Assembly: GCA_021229015.1 (NCBI GenBank)
Contig: CM037783.1
Coordinates: 6,829,324 to 6,893,323 of the forward strand
DNA: 64,000 nt
DNA from: Solen grandis
Taxonomy: Eukaryota > Mollusca > Bivalvia > Adapedonta > Solenidae
Direction: 5' to 3'
Below, in pieces: positions 10,698 through 22,250 of the stretch. Position numbers and translations under genes: made by a program. Positions within the stretch are counted from its first letter, which is position 1. Each line of letters begins with the position of its first letter. The notes below the pieces were generated by a model that searched no databases, had not been told where the DNA came from, and saw only the letters and a program-made list of their open reading frames with translations.

Positions 10698-11217
10698 ATC
10701 GTATGAGATACCCGAATGCTTAGACATCTTTCTACCCTATTGTGAGATTGATGCGGATACTTCCCCCTGATATACCGAACGATTCTGTAGCCACCGATTT
10801 GACTGACTTATACAAAGGTCAATCTGAGACGACCCTCTATACGATGTGGTCAGATCCAGTTAGCATACTGAATCTGATTTTAATGAGACTGAATAATCAG
10901 AAAATGATTGCTAGCCATTACAATAAAAGAAAAGAAAAAAGGAAGATCTTAAAAGTTTACGGGCCTGGTAAATCAATAACTGAAACACAGATTTTTACAT
11001 GCAAAGATTAGGGGTGGGTCAGCTGATCGACATTTGTGACGTCATAACCTGACCGAAAGCGTGTCTGATATGTGCGATAACTTTTCTATCGGAACGTTAT
11101 CTGAATTTATCAAGCACTTAGATCAAAGAAAATTTGTCGCGCGGTCATGCGATAATATGTACTTAGGCCTGGTGTTCTTTTTCAGTTGATACAAATCTTT
11201 AGTTCTTTGCTGTACCA
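10698..11217. other. Non-coding stretch
   Basis: An 89-codon frame at 10742-11011 lacks recognisable domains or splice context. Nothing else was seen. Confidence 0.45.
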
Positions 11218-11457
11218 TTACCTATCCACAGGAATGGTAAAATATGCATGCCCATAATGGGGTTCTGACGCAGAACCTTTGGGTCCGCGGTAATTTACTC
11301 TGACACCGTTTCCACGGTAACCGTTGATTGAATCTTTCTGGCTGTGACAGAAAGTGAAAACATGTGTCGTAGACATTGCTAAATTCGGATCACCTCGGCA
11401 ATTCTTCGAAATACCCATTCGGACCACCTCTTCCAATACTTTGATACGCATTTCCAT
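11218..11457 (-). CDS. Unrecognised coding-like ORF or exon (weak)
   Basis: A 79-codon frame starts MEMRIKVLEEVV and ends YFTIPVDR. On the minus strand it runs to GATAG|GTAATG, a plausible splice donor just before the stop, and composition is less AT-rich than the flanks. A possible acceptor is the CGACAAG just upstream. I recognise no domain. It could be an orphan exon or chance. Confidence 0.25.
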   Translation of the reverse strand: MEMRIKVLEEVVRMGISKNCRGDPNLAMSTTHVFTFCHSQKDSINGYRGNGVRVNYRGPKGSASEPHYGHAYFTIPVDR

Positions 11458-11481
11458 TCCGGGCTTGTCGGAGATGGTTGA

Positions 11482-12715
11482 GCAGTTACGAATATAAAGT
11501 TATGTATATAAGTCCACATTACAGTTTTTATTAACGGTCATTTATAAATTTAGAATTTTACCATAAGTAGGCTATCTGATACTTTGTCCATGTATATATA
11601 GATTGCCCCAACCTTAAAGTAAAATTGATTGATTTTAAATGTTTACCCAAGATATCACGTGTTTGTAGATATTTATGGTTTACTTCTATTTATAGGCTCT
11701 GATTATTTTGGCTATTAGTACGCCAAGCGTGTTATTTAACGCGCCTCCGTGTATGATAAACAGGAGTACGCGAGGAAATGTGCATTTCATCGAAAGGAAT
11801 ACGGATTACGAGTGATGTCTTTCAATGAAATAGTTTGTGTGTATCAACAATTGGTCTTTCTTCGTCACTTTTTTTTATAGAAAGGAATACGGATTATAAG
11901 TGAATTCTTTCAATAAAATAAATTGTTTGCATTAACAATTGATCGCCCATTGAAACTGTATATGATGCTATTTTTTTGTTTGTTATTTCCATCCCGAGAT
12001 AATGACACTAAAATCAATTCTGTAAACCTGTCATAAAAAGTCAAACCACTAGACGACAATGATATTGCAAACTAATTACCTCACGGCTATTAAATCATCA
12101 ACGTCAACGTGCTTTTTAGTTATCTTGGGGATCAATACGAGTTTTCCGAGATCTGCTATAAATAACCATCTTCCTTCATAACTGTTGACAGATTTACTGA
12201 AAAGGTCCAGGAAAACCAGCCAAAAGGCCTTGGAAATGAATCATTCTAAAAGCGGTGCATTTCAGAACTTCCGGACGACTGGAACTCTTTAAAAATTAGA
12301 GATTTATTAAAAGGGGAAATTCGCTTCCGGTGTTTTGTAATTCGGGTTTTGGAACAGCTACAAGAAATTGGCCTTAGGCGTTTTATTTGGCAGAGGAGTC
12401 TTATTTATGTGCTCGTGAATTGAAAAAGTTAGCATACACTTGATTTGTTTGTTGTGTAAATGTTTCAGAAAAGATAAGAAAGGTTTACTAAACAACTAAG
12501 TAAAGTATGACAGACACATTGGGGTTCAAGAAATGAGCATGAAGTTTTGGAAAACACACTCAACTGCTGTCTCCAAATACCGGATAGTTTAGATTATTTT
12601 TTTATCAAGTAATCACTTTTTTATACGTGCGACATTTTGACACCAGTGTGCTTAATTTACCCATGTGGGGTTTTGGAAGTAGGCGTTAAGAGGGGTAACT
12701 TGGAACATAAGTTGT
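11482..12715. other. Upstream region of the GPCR gene
   Basis: Contains no repeat I could match and no coding segment. It may hold the promoter or a 5' non-coding exon of the downstream receptor. No clear TATA box near the ORF was identified. Confidence 0.4.
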
Positions 12716-13891
12716 ATGCGATTATTTCACACCTCAGCGATGTTCACTAAATTGAAAGCTTCAGAGCATAAAAGCCCGACAACAACAGAATCCGTGATCT
12801 GGTTTGAAATACTGTATCCGGCAGTAAACACGTTGATAGGCGGCCGTCGGAAACTGTGTTACGGGCATGACTCGGGGTGCTCATTGAAAATGCAAGATGA
12901 CGGGAACCGATCGAGCACCGGCGGATGTCTGGAGGACCCGGAAAATATACACGAATATGTGAAACAAATTGAACTCATACCTCTTACAGTGCTCATCCTA
13001 ATCACAAATATAACGGTTCTTCTGTTTATATTTACTAATAAAAGGTTCCATACACCGACATATATTTTCATCGCCTCTCTTGGCATTGCCGATTTGTTTG
13101 TGGGTTTCGTTTCTATAGTGACGGTGTCGACAAAAGCGAGTGAAAAAAGTGAGTCGTTATGTCTTGCAAGGATAGGCGTGACTGTGGTAGCCATTTCCGC
13201 CTCAGTGTGGTCTCTCACGTGCGTCGCTGTGGACCGCTACATCGCCATTACACGTGCACTGCGATATAAAGCCATCATGGTGAAGCGGAAAACCGTAATA
13301 GGTATCGCATGGTCTTGGTTGATATCCTTAATTGTTGGATTTTTACCACTACTTGGTTGGAATGATACCGGACATAGCTACAAATACTACTGCTCTTTCA
13401 TGTACGTCTTGCCACAATATTATATAATATTTCTCTTTATAGTGTCGGCTCTTATACCTCTTGCAATAATGTTCATCATTTACATTATACTCTTTAAAAA
13501 CGCACGTTTTCATATAAAGCAAATCCAAGCGATAGAGCGCTTGCAATCGGACGCAAGACATTCGGGAAGCTTTGGAATTTCGAAGAGAAACCTTCGCTCC
13601 GTGAAAACATTTGCTGCGGTCCTTGGTTGTGTTGTCATCACGTGGTTGCCGTTTGTCATAGCAACGCTCGTGGAGCTGTACTCCGTGCCGCGGAACTGTG
13701 AAGTGCAAGACATCATAGGGACACATTTATTAGTACTGGGCTTCTCCAACTCGTTCCTCAATCCGTTGATATACGCCATTGCAACTCACGATTTCCGTGC
13801 CAAGGTGTGTCAGGCAATAAGGAGGCGATTTTACTTGGAAGGATCTCAAGTGTTCCCCTCCAGTGAAAACGCGTCAATCAGACGTCAGTGA
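12716..13891 (+). CDS. Class A GPCR, adenosine-receptor-like
   Basis: A 391-residue intronless receptor of the plasma membrane. Seven hydrophobic helices start near residues 85, 115, 150, 195, 235, 298 and 335. Hallmarks: SLGIAD in TM2, Cys149 at the TM3 start with Cys226 in loop 2 (disulfide pair), DRY at 173-175, Trp in TM4, Pro in TM5, TWLP in TM6 (usual Cys replaced by Thr) and NPLIY at 349-353. FLPLLGWND after TM4 and DRYIAI...LRY recall adenosine receptors, so a G-protein-coupled purine or MECA-cluster receptor is the best guess; the ligand is unproven. The Met at residue 59 (12890) gives a more usual short N terminus with an NRS glycosylation site, so the first 58 residues may be untranslated. 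A polyadenylation signal AATAAA lies at 14114. Confidence 0.9.
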   Translation: MRLFHTSAMFTKLKASEHKSPTTTESVIWFEILYPAVNTLIGGRRKLCYGHDSGCSLKMQDDGNRSSTGGCLEDPENIHEYVKQIELIPLTVLILITNITVLLFIFTNKRFHTPTYIFIASLGIADLFVGFVSIVTVSTKASEKSESLCLARIGVTVVAISASVWSLTCVAVDRYIAITRALRYKAIMVKRKTVIGIAWSWLISLIVGFLPLLGWNDTGHSYKYYCSFMYVLPQYYIIFLFIVSALIPLAIMFIIYIILFKNARFHIKQIQAIERLQSDARHSGSFGISKRNLRSVKTFAAVLGCVVITWLPFVIATLVELYSVPRNCEVQDIIGTHLLVLGFSNSFLNPLIYAIATHDFRAKVCQAIRRRFYLEGSQVFPSSENASIRRQ

Positions 13892-14352
13892 CATATATAT
13901 TTTGCAATGTTGTTATGGAAACCACCAAACCTGTTTTGTTGATGATGTTCGGCGGTTCAATGCATTTGTACTCTTATGGTAACCTTTTTTCTGCTTAAAA
14001 AGCAATAACGCAACAAAAACAATAATACTAAAATAACAACAACTCAAAAATGCTCTATGTATTTCTAATACTAATTTTATAGTAGCGGGTCAAAATGTTT
14101 CCAAAACGTGCAGAATAAAAATGGCGGCGCAAAATTGAATGCAAGCATACTAACATACATGTACCTATACATTTCATTAATTAGCATCGGAGAGATTAAC
14201 TTTTATGTTCATATCTGGCTTTTTGGTAGGTACAACATAAAAACATAGAGAATTCGTGATCTGGAATGAATATAACATAATCATTGTCTCAAGTCGGGTA
14301 TTCCCTACCAGAATTATTCATAACTTAAGTTGACTGTCAGGGGCAAAGACAT
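13892..14352. other. 3' flank of the GPCR
   Basis: Likely 3'UTR and flank. AATAAA at 14114-14119 is the nearest good polyadenylation signal. No other gene was seen. Confidence 0.5.
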
Positions 14353-14666
14353 CGTCGTAACCCACAGTATATATTCCGTTATCACTACCGTATATAATGT
14401 GGGATTTTCAATTGACAAAACAAGTTTTTATGAATATTAATCAGCTAGTGACTAGTGAAACCACTCTTCACTGACGTTACAAAAGGCTTTCAAAACCCGA
14501 AGAACTATATGTAACGCGCCGTTTCATTGGTCAAATGATCCATGCTGTCTCCGCCACGGACCAAATGAAATGTCTAATTGATAATTCATGAAAACAACTC
14601 TTGCTGATCAAATAACCCACGGTCGATTAAGATGCAAGGCGTAATAAGTGATCGTGGGTTTCGACG
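14353..14666. mobile_element. MITE-like element with imperfect TIRs
   Basis: Left end CGTCGTAACCCAC and right end GTGGGTTTCGACG are inverted with one mismatch. The left half ('AGTATATATTCCGTTATCAC') recurs at 45095-45210 upstream of the zinc-finger gene. There is no coding capacity. The target-site duplication was not resolved. Confidence 0.55.
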
Positions 14667-17339
14667 GTCGGGCTTTTTTTTGTAACGTCACGAGCACTAA
14701 AATGTAATAACAAATAACGTAAAATCTTTGAATTGAATGCGTGAAAGAATATACAATTCAACAAATAACCATTTATATTTGAGGAAAAAAAAAAAATTTT
14801 TTCGCAAAAATGAATGTGAAATTTTCCAAAATTGTATTATTCCAAATTTGCTAACCTGGAAAGGTGGCTTAAAAGATGTTTTCATTTTCCTACAGAAAAT
14901 ATTTCTTAGCCAAATATTATATTGTCTCTCTTATAAATGAATATTTAAGTATACATGTACATTGGTTTGTCTAAACATTTCAATTAAAGTGGATCACATC
15001 TTATTCAATTCTGTTTTTTTTTTAAAATATTGTTACGTACTGTATCAAATGCATGTAAATTAATATGAAAAACGCGATTTTTTTTATACGTATTAAATGT
15101 GATTTGTTTGAAATAATTATCCTACTTAAAAAAATGTTAATATTTGGAGAATATGCGGACAAATTATTTACAAAATGACTGATTTCACTCTCTTTTCTTC
15201 ATCGTCGGATACCCACGCCCAAATTGGGATTTTACGCCTGTATTTTGTCATTTTAGGGCGTGTCAAATTACGCCTTTTCATTGGTTTCGTCACGTTCTTT
15301 TAAACCAATCAGAGATGTCATTATATGCAGCTGTTCACAGCAATGCTTATATGACTTTTAAGCCTCCACGTCGTAAAGTATTTTATTTATTAGGCGATTA
15401 GTCAACGACGTTAACCTTGCCTATTTTCCCAAGGCATGATGTTATGAAGAGTGAAAGGAAATAAGTCAACTCGGGATTTCCGACGATGTCAGCTTTTGCA
15501 CCAATAACAAATCCCGCTTGGTCTCTGCATTATATACATTGTTTGTTTCCATTATTATTAAATTACATTGAATCACACACCGTTTCGTATTGAACATTTT
15601 GTATCTTTGGGAAAGCATCCTTGCACAAAGAACCTTTCATTACCATGTTATTATTAACTGTCAAATCATTTATTTTCATGGGATACTATTTTCGTTGGTT
15701 TCATGGAGGGTTTTATCCACGAAAATTTACCTCCACGAAAAGCGTCCATCTTAACTGAATGGACCTATTGCACCCACGAATTCCCCTTGTGTAAAAAATA
15801 AACGAAATTTAATGCCAACTAAATTTAATTATTTTGCAGCATTTAACAAATCATCGATAGTATGTATAGTTTTGCACACACACACATACACACACTAAAT
15901 GAAACGTTTTCATGAACCTTTTGTTTTATATTAAAATGAGCTATATCTATCGAACACTCGCTCTTAATCAATAAGATTACACGACAGGTCGACATTTAAA
16001 GCTAGAGTTCTCTCTTCGTGCAAATAAAACTCTCCATTCAGCCACTTTGGTTTATCAGAGGTTTCAAAACATGCTGCTTTGTGACCACTACGGTGGTAAA
16101 GTAGGTCGCCCATATTTCTTTCTTTCTATTTTTTTTTCTTCCTTTTTTTTTTTTATAGACCTTCAGTTTGTTACCGACCTCTGGGTATTTTCCCACGATA
16201 GTTATCAGTTAGTGACGAGGTGCACAGTGACCAAGGAAATAGATTTAATAATCGCAATATCTCGTTCATTTCCGGCAAATTCAGAATCAATCGTAACTAC
16301 TCGGATATCTCCGGCGCAACCTGATTAGGCGAGGATTCCGACTGATTTATATTTTACCAATCGTAACCTCTCGGCCATTTCTGTCATATTCATCAATAAA
16401 ACTTCGGCAATTTCGAAAGATAGATAAAACAAAACAAAAACATAAAAAATGACTGTTTGTCAATTTGGATCTTAGAGAGAAAAAATGATCGCAAATATAA
16501 CAAGTTTCTTAAGACTTTCACTAAGGGAGAGAACCTGAATTGGACCAGTACTTCCTACGGATTTTGAACTTACAATATTATCTGTTGGAAACGTATATTA
16601 CTACTGGAGCTTATCGCATTGAGACAGGTGAAGATGGTTTTCAGTTAAAACATCAACAACATACAACAAACAAACAAAAAACAGCTATTCAATGCAGAAG
16701 TATTTCTTCATATTCTTCTATACGAGTACATTGTTTCAGTGAGAAATAAAATTAAACCAAATCTTAAGGTAATCCATCCATCATTGAATTACATGTACAT
16801 CCATGGTCCGTCATATGCTTAAAAAGATTTCAGTGCAGATGCAAGTACCCAATGACTTGGAGTTATAGACTCTTTTACTCTATATATAGGCTCGAACTAA
16901 CTTTAAAATTCCTTCGATCACTTAATGGACCATATGATCACAATTCAATGATGGATGGATTACCTAACATCTCAATAGACACGACCGGTAGAGTTCTTTC
17001 CTTTCTTTAATGTTACCATTATGTACGATATGATTCGCCCCATGAAACTTCGAGCCCCTGTGCATTAATTTGCAAAGTCCCATTCCATAAAAAGACCTCG
17101 CTGTCATGACAACATCTCACATCGGTATAAATTAAACTCTTTTCTGAAGCCTGGAAGTCTCCATGTCAAGATGACACTACAATATAAAGTTCAGTATCCG
17201 TCCGCTCGACCACGTGACAAGGAATTAACGTCCAGAGATGATCTTCCTATTGATGTCAAGTGGCAGTAGGACTGTCGTACCGTCGTTTGGCACACTGGAT
17301 TGAAAATATGTCTTAAGGACACGCGTACTTACTGCAATA
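14667..17339. other. Non-coding stretch
   Basis: AT-rich DNA with poly-A/T runs (14784-14802, 16131-16154) and a CACACA tract near 15876. No gene or large repeat was recognised. Confidence 0.5.
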
Positions 17340-18425
17340 TAAAATAAATCTTCTCATAAAGACCATCTCACATAATGAACATCTCACATAACGACAATCT
17401 CACATAACGATTATCTCATATAACAACCATCTCACATAAAGACCATCTCGCATAACGACAATCTCACATAACGATTATCTCATATAACGACCATCTCACA
17501 TAAAGACCATTTCACATAATGAACATCTCGCATAACGACAATCTCACATAACGATTATCTCATATAACAACCATCTCATATAACGACAATCTCACATAAC
17601 GATTATCTCATATAACAACCATCTCACATAACGACAATCTCACATAAAAACCATCTCGCAAAAACCATCTCATATAACAACAATCTCACATAACGATTAT
17701 CTCATATAACAACCATCTCACATAACGATTATCTCATATAACAACCATCTCACATAACGATTATCTCATATAACAACCTTCTCACATAAAGACCATCTCA
17801 CATAAAGACCATCTCGCATAACGACAATCTCACATAATGATTATCTCATATAACAACCATCTCACATAAAGACCATCTCACATAAAGACATCTCGCATAA
17901 CGACAATCTCACATAACGATTATCTCATATAACAACCATCTCACATAAAGACCATCTCACATGAAGACCATCTCGCATAACGACAATCTCACATAACGAT
18001 TATCTCATATAACAACCATCTCACATAAAGACCATCTCACGTAATGAACATCTCGCATAACGACAATTTCAAATAACGATTATCTCATATAAACCATCTC
18101 ACATAAAGACCATCTCGCATAACGACAATCTCATAACGATTATCTCATGTAACGACCATCTCACATAACGACCATCTCGCATAACGACAATCTCACATAA
18201 CGATTATCTCATGTAACGACCATCTCACATAAAGACCATCTCGCATAACGACAATCTCACATAGCGATTATCTTATATAACGACCATCTCACATAAAGAC
18301 CTCTCGCATAACGACAATCTCACATAACGATTATCTCATCTAACAACCATCTCACATAAAGACCATCTCACATAATGAACATCTCACATAAAGACCACCT
18401 CGCAAAGCGACAATCTCATAAATTT
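17340..18425 (+). repeat. 1.1-kb minisatellite (CTCACATAACGA type)
   Basis: About sixty degenerate units of roughly 17 bp: (A)CCATCTCACATAAAG, ACAATCTCACATAACG, ATTATCTCATATAAC and CATCTCGCATAACG. They alternate in recurring order, so there is a higher-order pattern of three or four unit types. It is not a CRISPR array: there are no unique spacers and this is eukaryotic DNA. Confidence 0.9.
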
Positions 18426-18494
18426 AACCCCCAACCAAAAAAAACGATTATCTCTCTTTTAGGACTATCTCACATCTCACGTAACTACCATCCA

Positions 18495-18715
18495 TACTAC
18501 TAGGACCATTTCACAATATGGCCCACCTTAATATTTGGACCACCTCAAGATTTGGACCACTTAATTTTAGGACTACCTCAAGATTTGGACCACTTCACTT
18601 TTAGGACCACCTCAAGATTTGGACCACCTCACTTTTAGGACCGGTCACCTCAAGATTTGGACCACCTAAGTTTTAGTATCAACTCAATATTTGGACCACC
18701 ACTTTTATGGTTCCT
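18495..18715 (+). repeat. Second minisatellite (GGACCACCTCAAGATTT)
   Basis: Degenerate tandem units 'TTTGGACCACCTCAAGA' and 'TTTTAGGACCACCTCA' begin shortly after the previous array. They keep its CC-A-CTCA skeleton, so they may derive from the same ancestral unit. Confidence 0.75.
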
Positions 18716-19564
18716 TTTTTTTTAGCTTTACCAAGGCATTGAGATCTGAACAAAACAGAATTTAACAGAGCCGGAATACATAATGATTCAGATCCTTAAT
18801 TTTTATATGCCTTTAGACACGACCTATTTCTTTCATAGTGCAGATTTATATATGTCGCGCTTTTAAATTTTGTATTATGCCATGACAACACATAAATGAT
18901 TCTTTCATATCTACGTTACAATGGTTGCAGCTAACTGATAATTGTCAAGTGACATTTAAAACAAAACCATTAATTATGACTTGAACACACAGTTCGTGAC
19001 CATGTTGTCACATGTTAGTTTGATATATATCGTATGTATTTAATCATGCCATTGGGTCATCAGCTGTATACAGCACACGTGTCACGATTATTTGATGGCT
19101 GCAGACTATCAGCATATTAATGCAAGGCAAAGTGTCATTGACGTAACCTGAATGCTGCACTTTAGATAAGTTCGACTTGATGATGAGATAAAGTTCACGT
19201 AAGCTTGTTTCTTAGTATAAGTTTCATTCACTCGGCAGGTTTTTTTTGGCTGGGTTAATATGTAGAAAGATAATCGATTTTGTTTACGCCTGTAAATCTG
19301 TCTGTTTATAGCCATTCACAATAAATAATTTCGAAACCTCATATCTCATGCAGCTAAATTCGATATTTGAATCATAAATGCAATGAACTGGTTGTATCGA
19401 ATCAAATGTTGCCCCCCCCCCCCCCCCCCCTGTAACTTTGCCTTCAATCAGAGTTTTCGCTATTTCGAAGTTTTTACGCCCGGGCTGGCATTTATTTAAA
19501 GACATCGTGCAACGCTTTTAAACAAAAGCAACTTTGAAATATCGCATTTTAATTCATCTTATTA
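18716..19564. other. Non-coding stretch
   Basis: A poly-C tract near 19411-19430 is the only notable feature. No gene was seen. Confidence 0.5.
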
Positions 19565-19830
19565 TGAAGTCGCGACGGCACGATACGACATCATGGCGAT
19601 ACGATACGATTGAACGGCGATATTTCTTCTTTCTTCTGCAGTCACGGTCTCGTAACGATATCATATCGCCGCGACCTTCTAGCGTATTGTCAAGATATCG
19701 TATCGCACCGTCGCAATCTTATATCGTATGGTCATGATATCGTATCGTATGGTCGTGATGTCATATCGTACCATCATATCGTATCGTATTGAACCGTCGT
19801 AATATCGTATGGTATCGGTTTAATATCGCA
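19565..19830. repeat. Degenerate ATCGTATCGTATGG repeat
   Basis: Dense ATCGTATCG / CGATACGAT words occur on both strands, with 'ATATCGTATGGTC' recurring. Words read forward on one side and inverted on the other, so long fold-back structures are possible. The short open frames here are repeat read-through. Confidence 0.75.
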
Positions 19831-20084
19831 ACAGTCATGTTTTCGGGATCCTGCTTCTAACCACTAAGGGGAGATTTTATTCTGAACTTTTTGACTTTCT
19901 TTTTCAACTTGGACAAAGTAATTCTTACTCAAGTTATCCCCTTTTGCTGAAACGGACCGTCTGTAGGTGCAAACACATCGATAGGAAAAAAAAAGAATAG
20001 CGATAAAAAAGCAACAATTTAGATCGAAGTAGACAAACAATGGTGAACATTTTCCAGAACGGTGTAACGATTTCAAGTGACCCC

Positions 20085-20790
20085 TGTATTAAAGTCCCCC
20101 CGGGAACATAAAAACGTTTTCAAATCCCACCCTCCCCCGGTCATTCGAAAACGTTTTCATGTTCCCGGGCGAACTTGAATTTGGGGGTCACTTAAAATCA
20201 TTACAACTAATGATTTCAAATGGCTTCCGATTCAAGCTCCCCCATCCGGGAATTTGAAAACGTTTTATATTTCCGAGTGGGGCATATTGAAAACGTACTG
20301 AGACCCCAACAAACCGTTTTCAAATGTCCTAACCAGGAATCTACATGATACTTCGGATGAATTTGAAAACGTTTGCAAATTCCCCAATTTAACATCATAT
20401 AATTTCAATTTAGGGACATTAAATATCAATAGATGCACAATGGGCTATTGAAACAATTAAGTATAAGATATAATCTTTCCAAACGAAGAAACATAAAAAA
20501 AGGGGGGGGGGGGGTCATATGAAACCTTTTTAATTTCCCGGGGTGGGGGAGCTCCACCAGCCTTATCGTAACCTCATATGAGTTCAATTTTGGAAAATCG
20601 AGGACCAATAGAAATATCAATAATAAATATTTTTATATCACGAGTTTAAATTTTACAATTTCCCGACGTAAAGGGAAAACGATTTTATGTTCCCAGGATG
20701 GGGAATTTAAAAACATCTTTAAGTTACCGGCTGGAGGGGGTGGGGGGACTTGAAATGGGAGGAACTTGAAAACGTTACACAGGGAGATAT
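20085..20790. repeat. GAAAACGTTTTCA repeat cluster
   Basis: Repeated modules of GAAAACGTTTTCATGTTCCC, or its inverse, are joined to GGGG-rich patches. One strong inverted pair lies at 20100-20168. At least six degenerate modules follow up to 20775. No ORF of note. Confidence 0.65.
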
Positions 20791-22044
20791 TTAAGATACA
20801 TGTACCTGTATTATCATCCTTATTGAGCTAGTAAGCACCATTTTATTTACCTGGTGGATTTGCTTTGACAGATAACATGGCTTTTGCGACCAAAGTCGGC
20901 CAAACAATCTGTTCTCTTATCATCTTCAGAAGAAAAATTAGAAACGCAATCGTGTAACTCCGCCTATCTCCGGAATTTTCCGTAAAATTTCGGAGAGAAT
21001 CATGGAAGACGTAAGGGTGCCGACAAACGGACAATTAAAGAGATTTTTTTTTCATTTGTTAAGCACACTTATCAAAGATTATTAATGTCATTCTGTCAAC
21101 GACAAGAACAATAACACCACTTTGCTGGGTTTAAGGTCCCGCCGATATCATTTGGAGACTATGTCTACGGGAGACAGATACAGTGTTTCCGCACTGCAGT
21201 ATCACGCCATAGACAAATTAGTAGATTACCACTTTCTTTCATTAAAATCAGAGAGAGAGAGAGAGGTGAGGAAGCATGCTTTCGTCTCTTATCTTCTAGT
21301 ATTGCAGCACAAATCATGACATGTAAAGCAGCAGTAGTAGTAGCAGCAGTGAAGACAATAACCTGAGAAACGGCATTCTACATTTTGTTCTATAAATGGA
21401 AAACATGAAATAAAAGTTTTAAAAAGTTCTCAGCCTTAAAAGCTTCCATGGTCCAGTAACGTCATGAGGGTCCCTCCCTCCCCCGCGCCGAGCATATCTG
21501 GCCAACCTTTGGTATCCAGTTTATCAGAGAGATTTGTGAATCCCGAGGTTATCCGTACCAAAATAGACATGAATTAATGTAAAGCAAGATAAATTTGATA
21601 ACCGGTGACAACAAAGTCTAATCGGTGGCAAGCAAGTATAAATAAAGCCCTTTATTGAGACCCGATTTGACCTTTCAAAATCCAAGAGGTTCAAAATATC
21701 CTGATGTCCACCTTGTGAAAATACCCGGTGTATGAAAACATTAAAGGTGTTTGATTTATGAAATGGATTTATCTTACAGTTCAGATTGCAAATAGTGGAA
21801 AAAGACTAATTGCAAATTTCCTTGTGAGACAATGTTGCTTTTAGTCCACTGCAACTATCGAGGCTTGTTTCCTTGCCATTTACTTGCAATCGGGGTCGAT
21901 TCTTTGATATATATTCACAAGAGTTTTTTTACTGATAAACTGAACTATTTGAACCTCTTTGACGAATGCTGACGTCGGATATCAATTGTTTGGTTCAAAC
22001 TCTCACATCAATAATGCTTTTAAATCAGCAATTACTTTCCGATA
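20791..22044. other. Non-coding stretch with SINE fragment
   Basis: A fragment of the ~300-bp SINE family lies at about 21124-21210 ('TGCTGGGTTTAAGGTCCCGCC', 'GCACTGCAGTATCACGCCATAGAC'). A GAGAGA tract lies near 21250. No gene was seen. Confidence 0.5.
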
Positions 22045-22250
22045 GTTTGTTGGGTTTAACGTCCAACGAACGATTGTAGACCGTCTACTTGATGATGCCA
22101 CACTGCAGGATCTCGCCGTGGACATGTGGCATGATACCACACCCAGTAACATTATCCTGACAACCAGTCCTGGAACTACCCTTATATGCTGAGTGCCAAG
22201 CAAGGGAGCTATACCAGTACTATTTTTCACGACCTTGGTATGTCTCGGCC
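22045..22250 (-). mobile_element. SINE family copy (tRNA head lost)
   Basis: It carries the family tail TTGTTGGGTTTAACGTCC and the body words 'CATGTGGCATGATACCACA' and 'ACATTATCCTGACA'. The tRNA-like head seen in the 35-kb copy is missing. Confidence 0.7.

Noticed and set aside
10742..11011. 89-codon plus-strand frame
   Set aside because: No domain, no splice-site support, lysine-rich low-complexity end; treated as chance.
12859..13779. Antisense open frames over the GPCR
   Set aside because: They overlap a clearly conserved receptor on the other strand and show no domain of their own.
17340..18425. CRISPR-like array
   Set aside because: Units are degenerate and contiguous with no unique spacers, and the DNA is eukaryotic.
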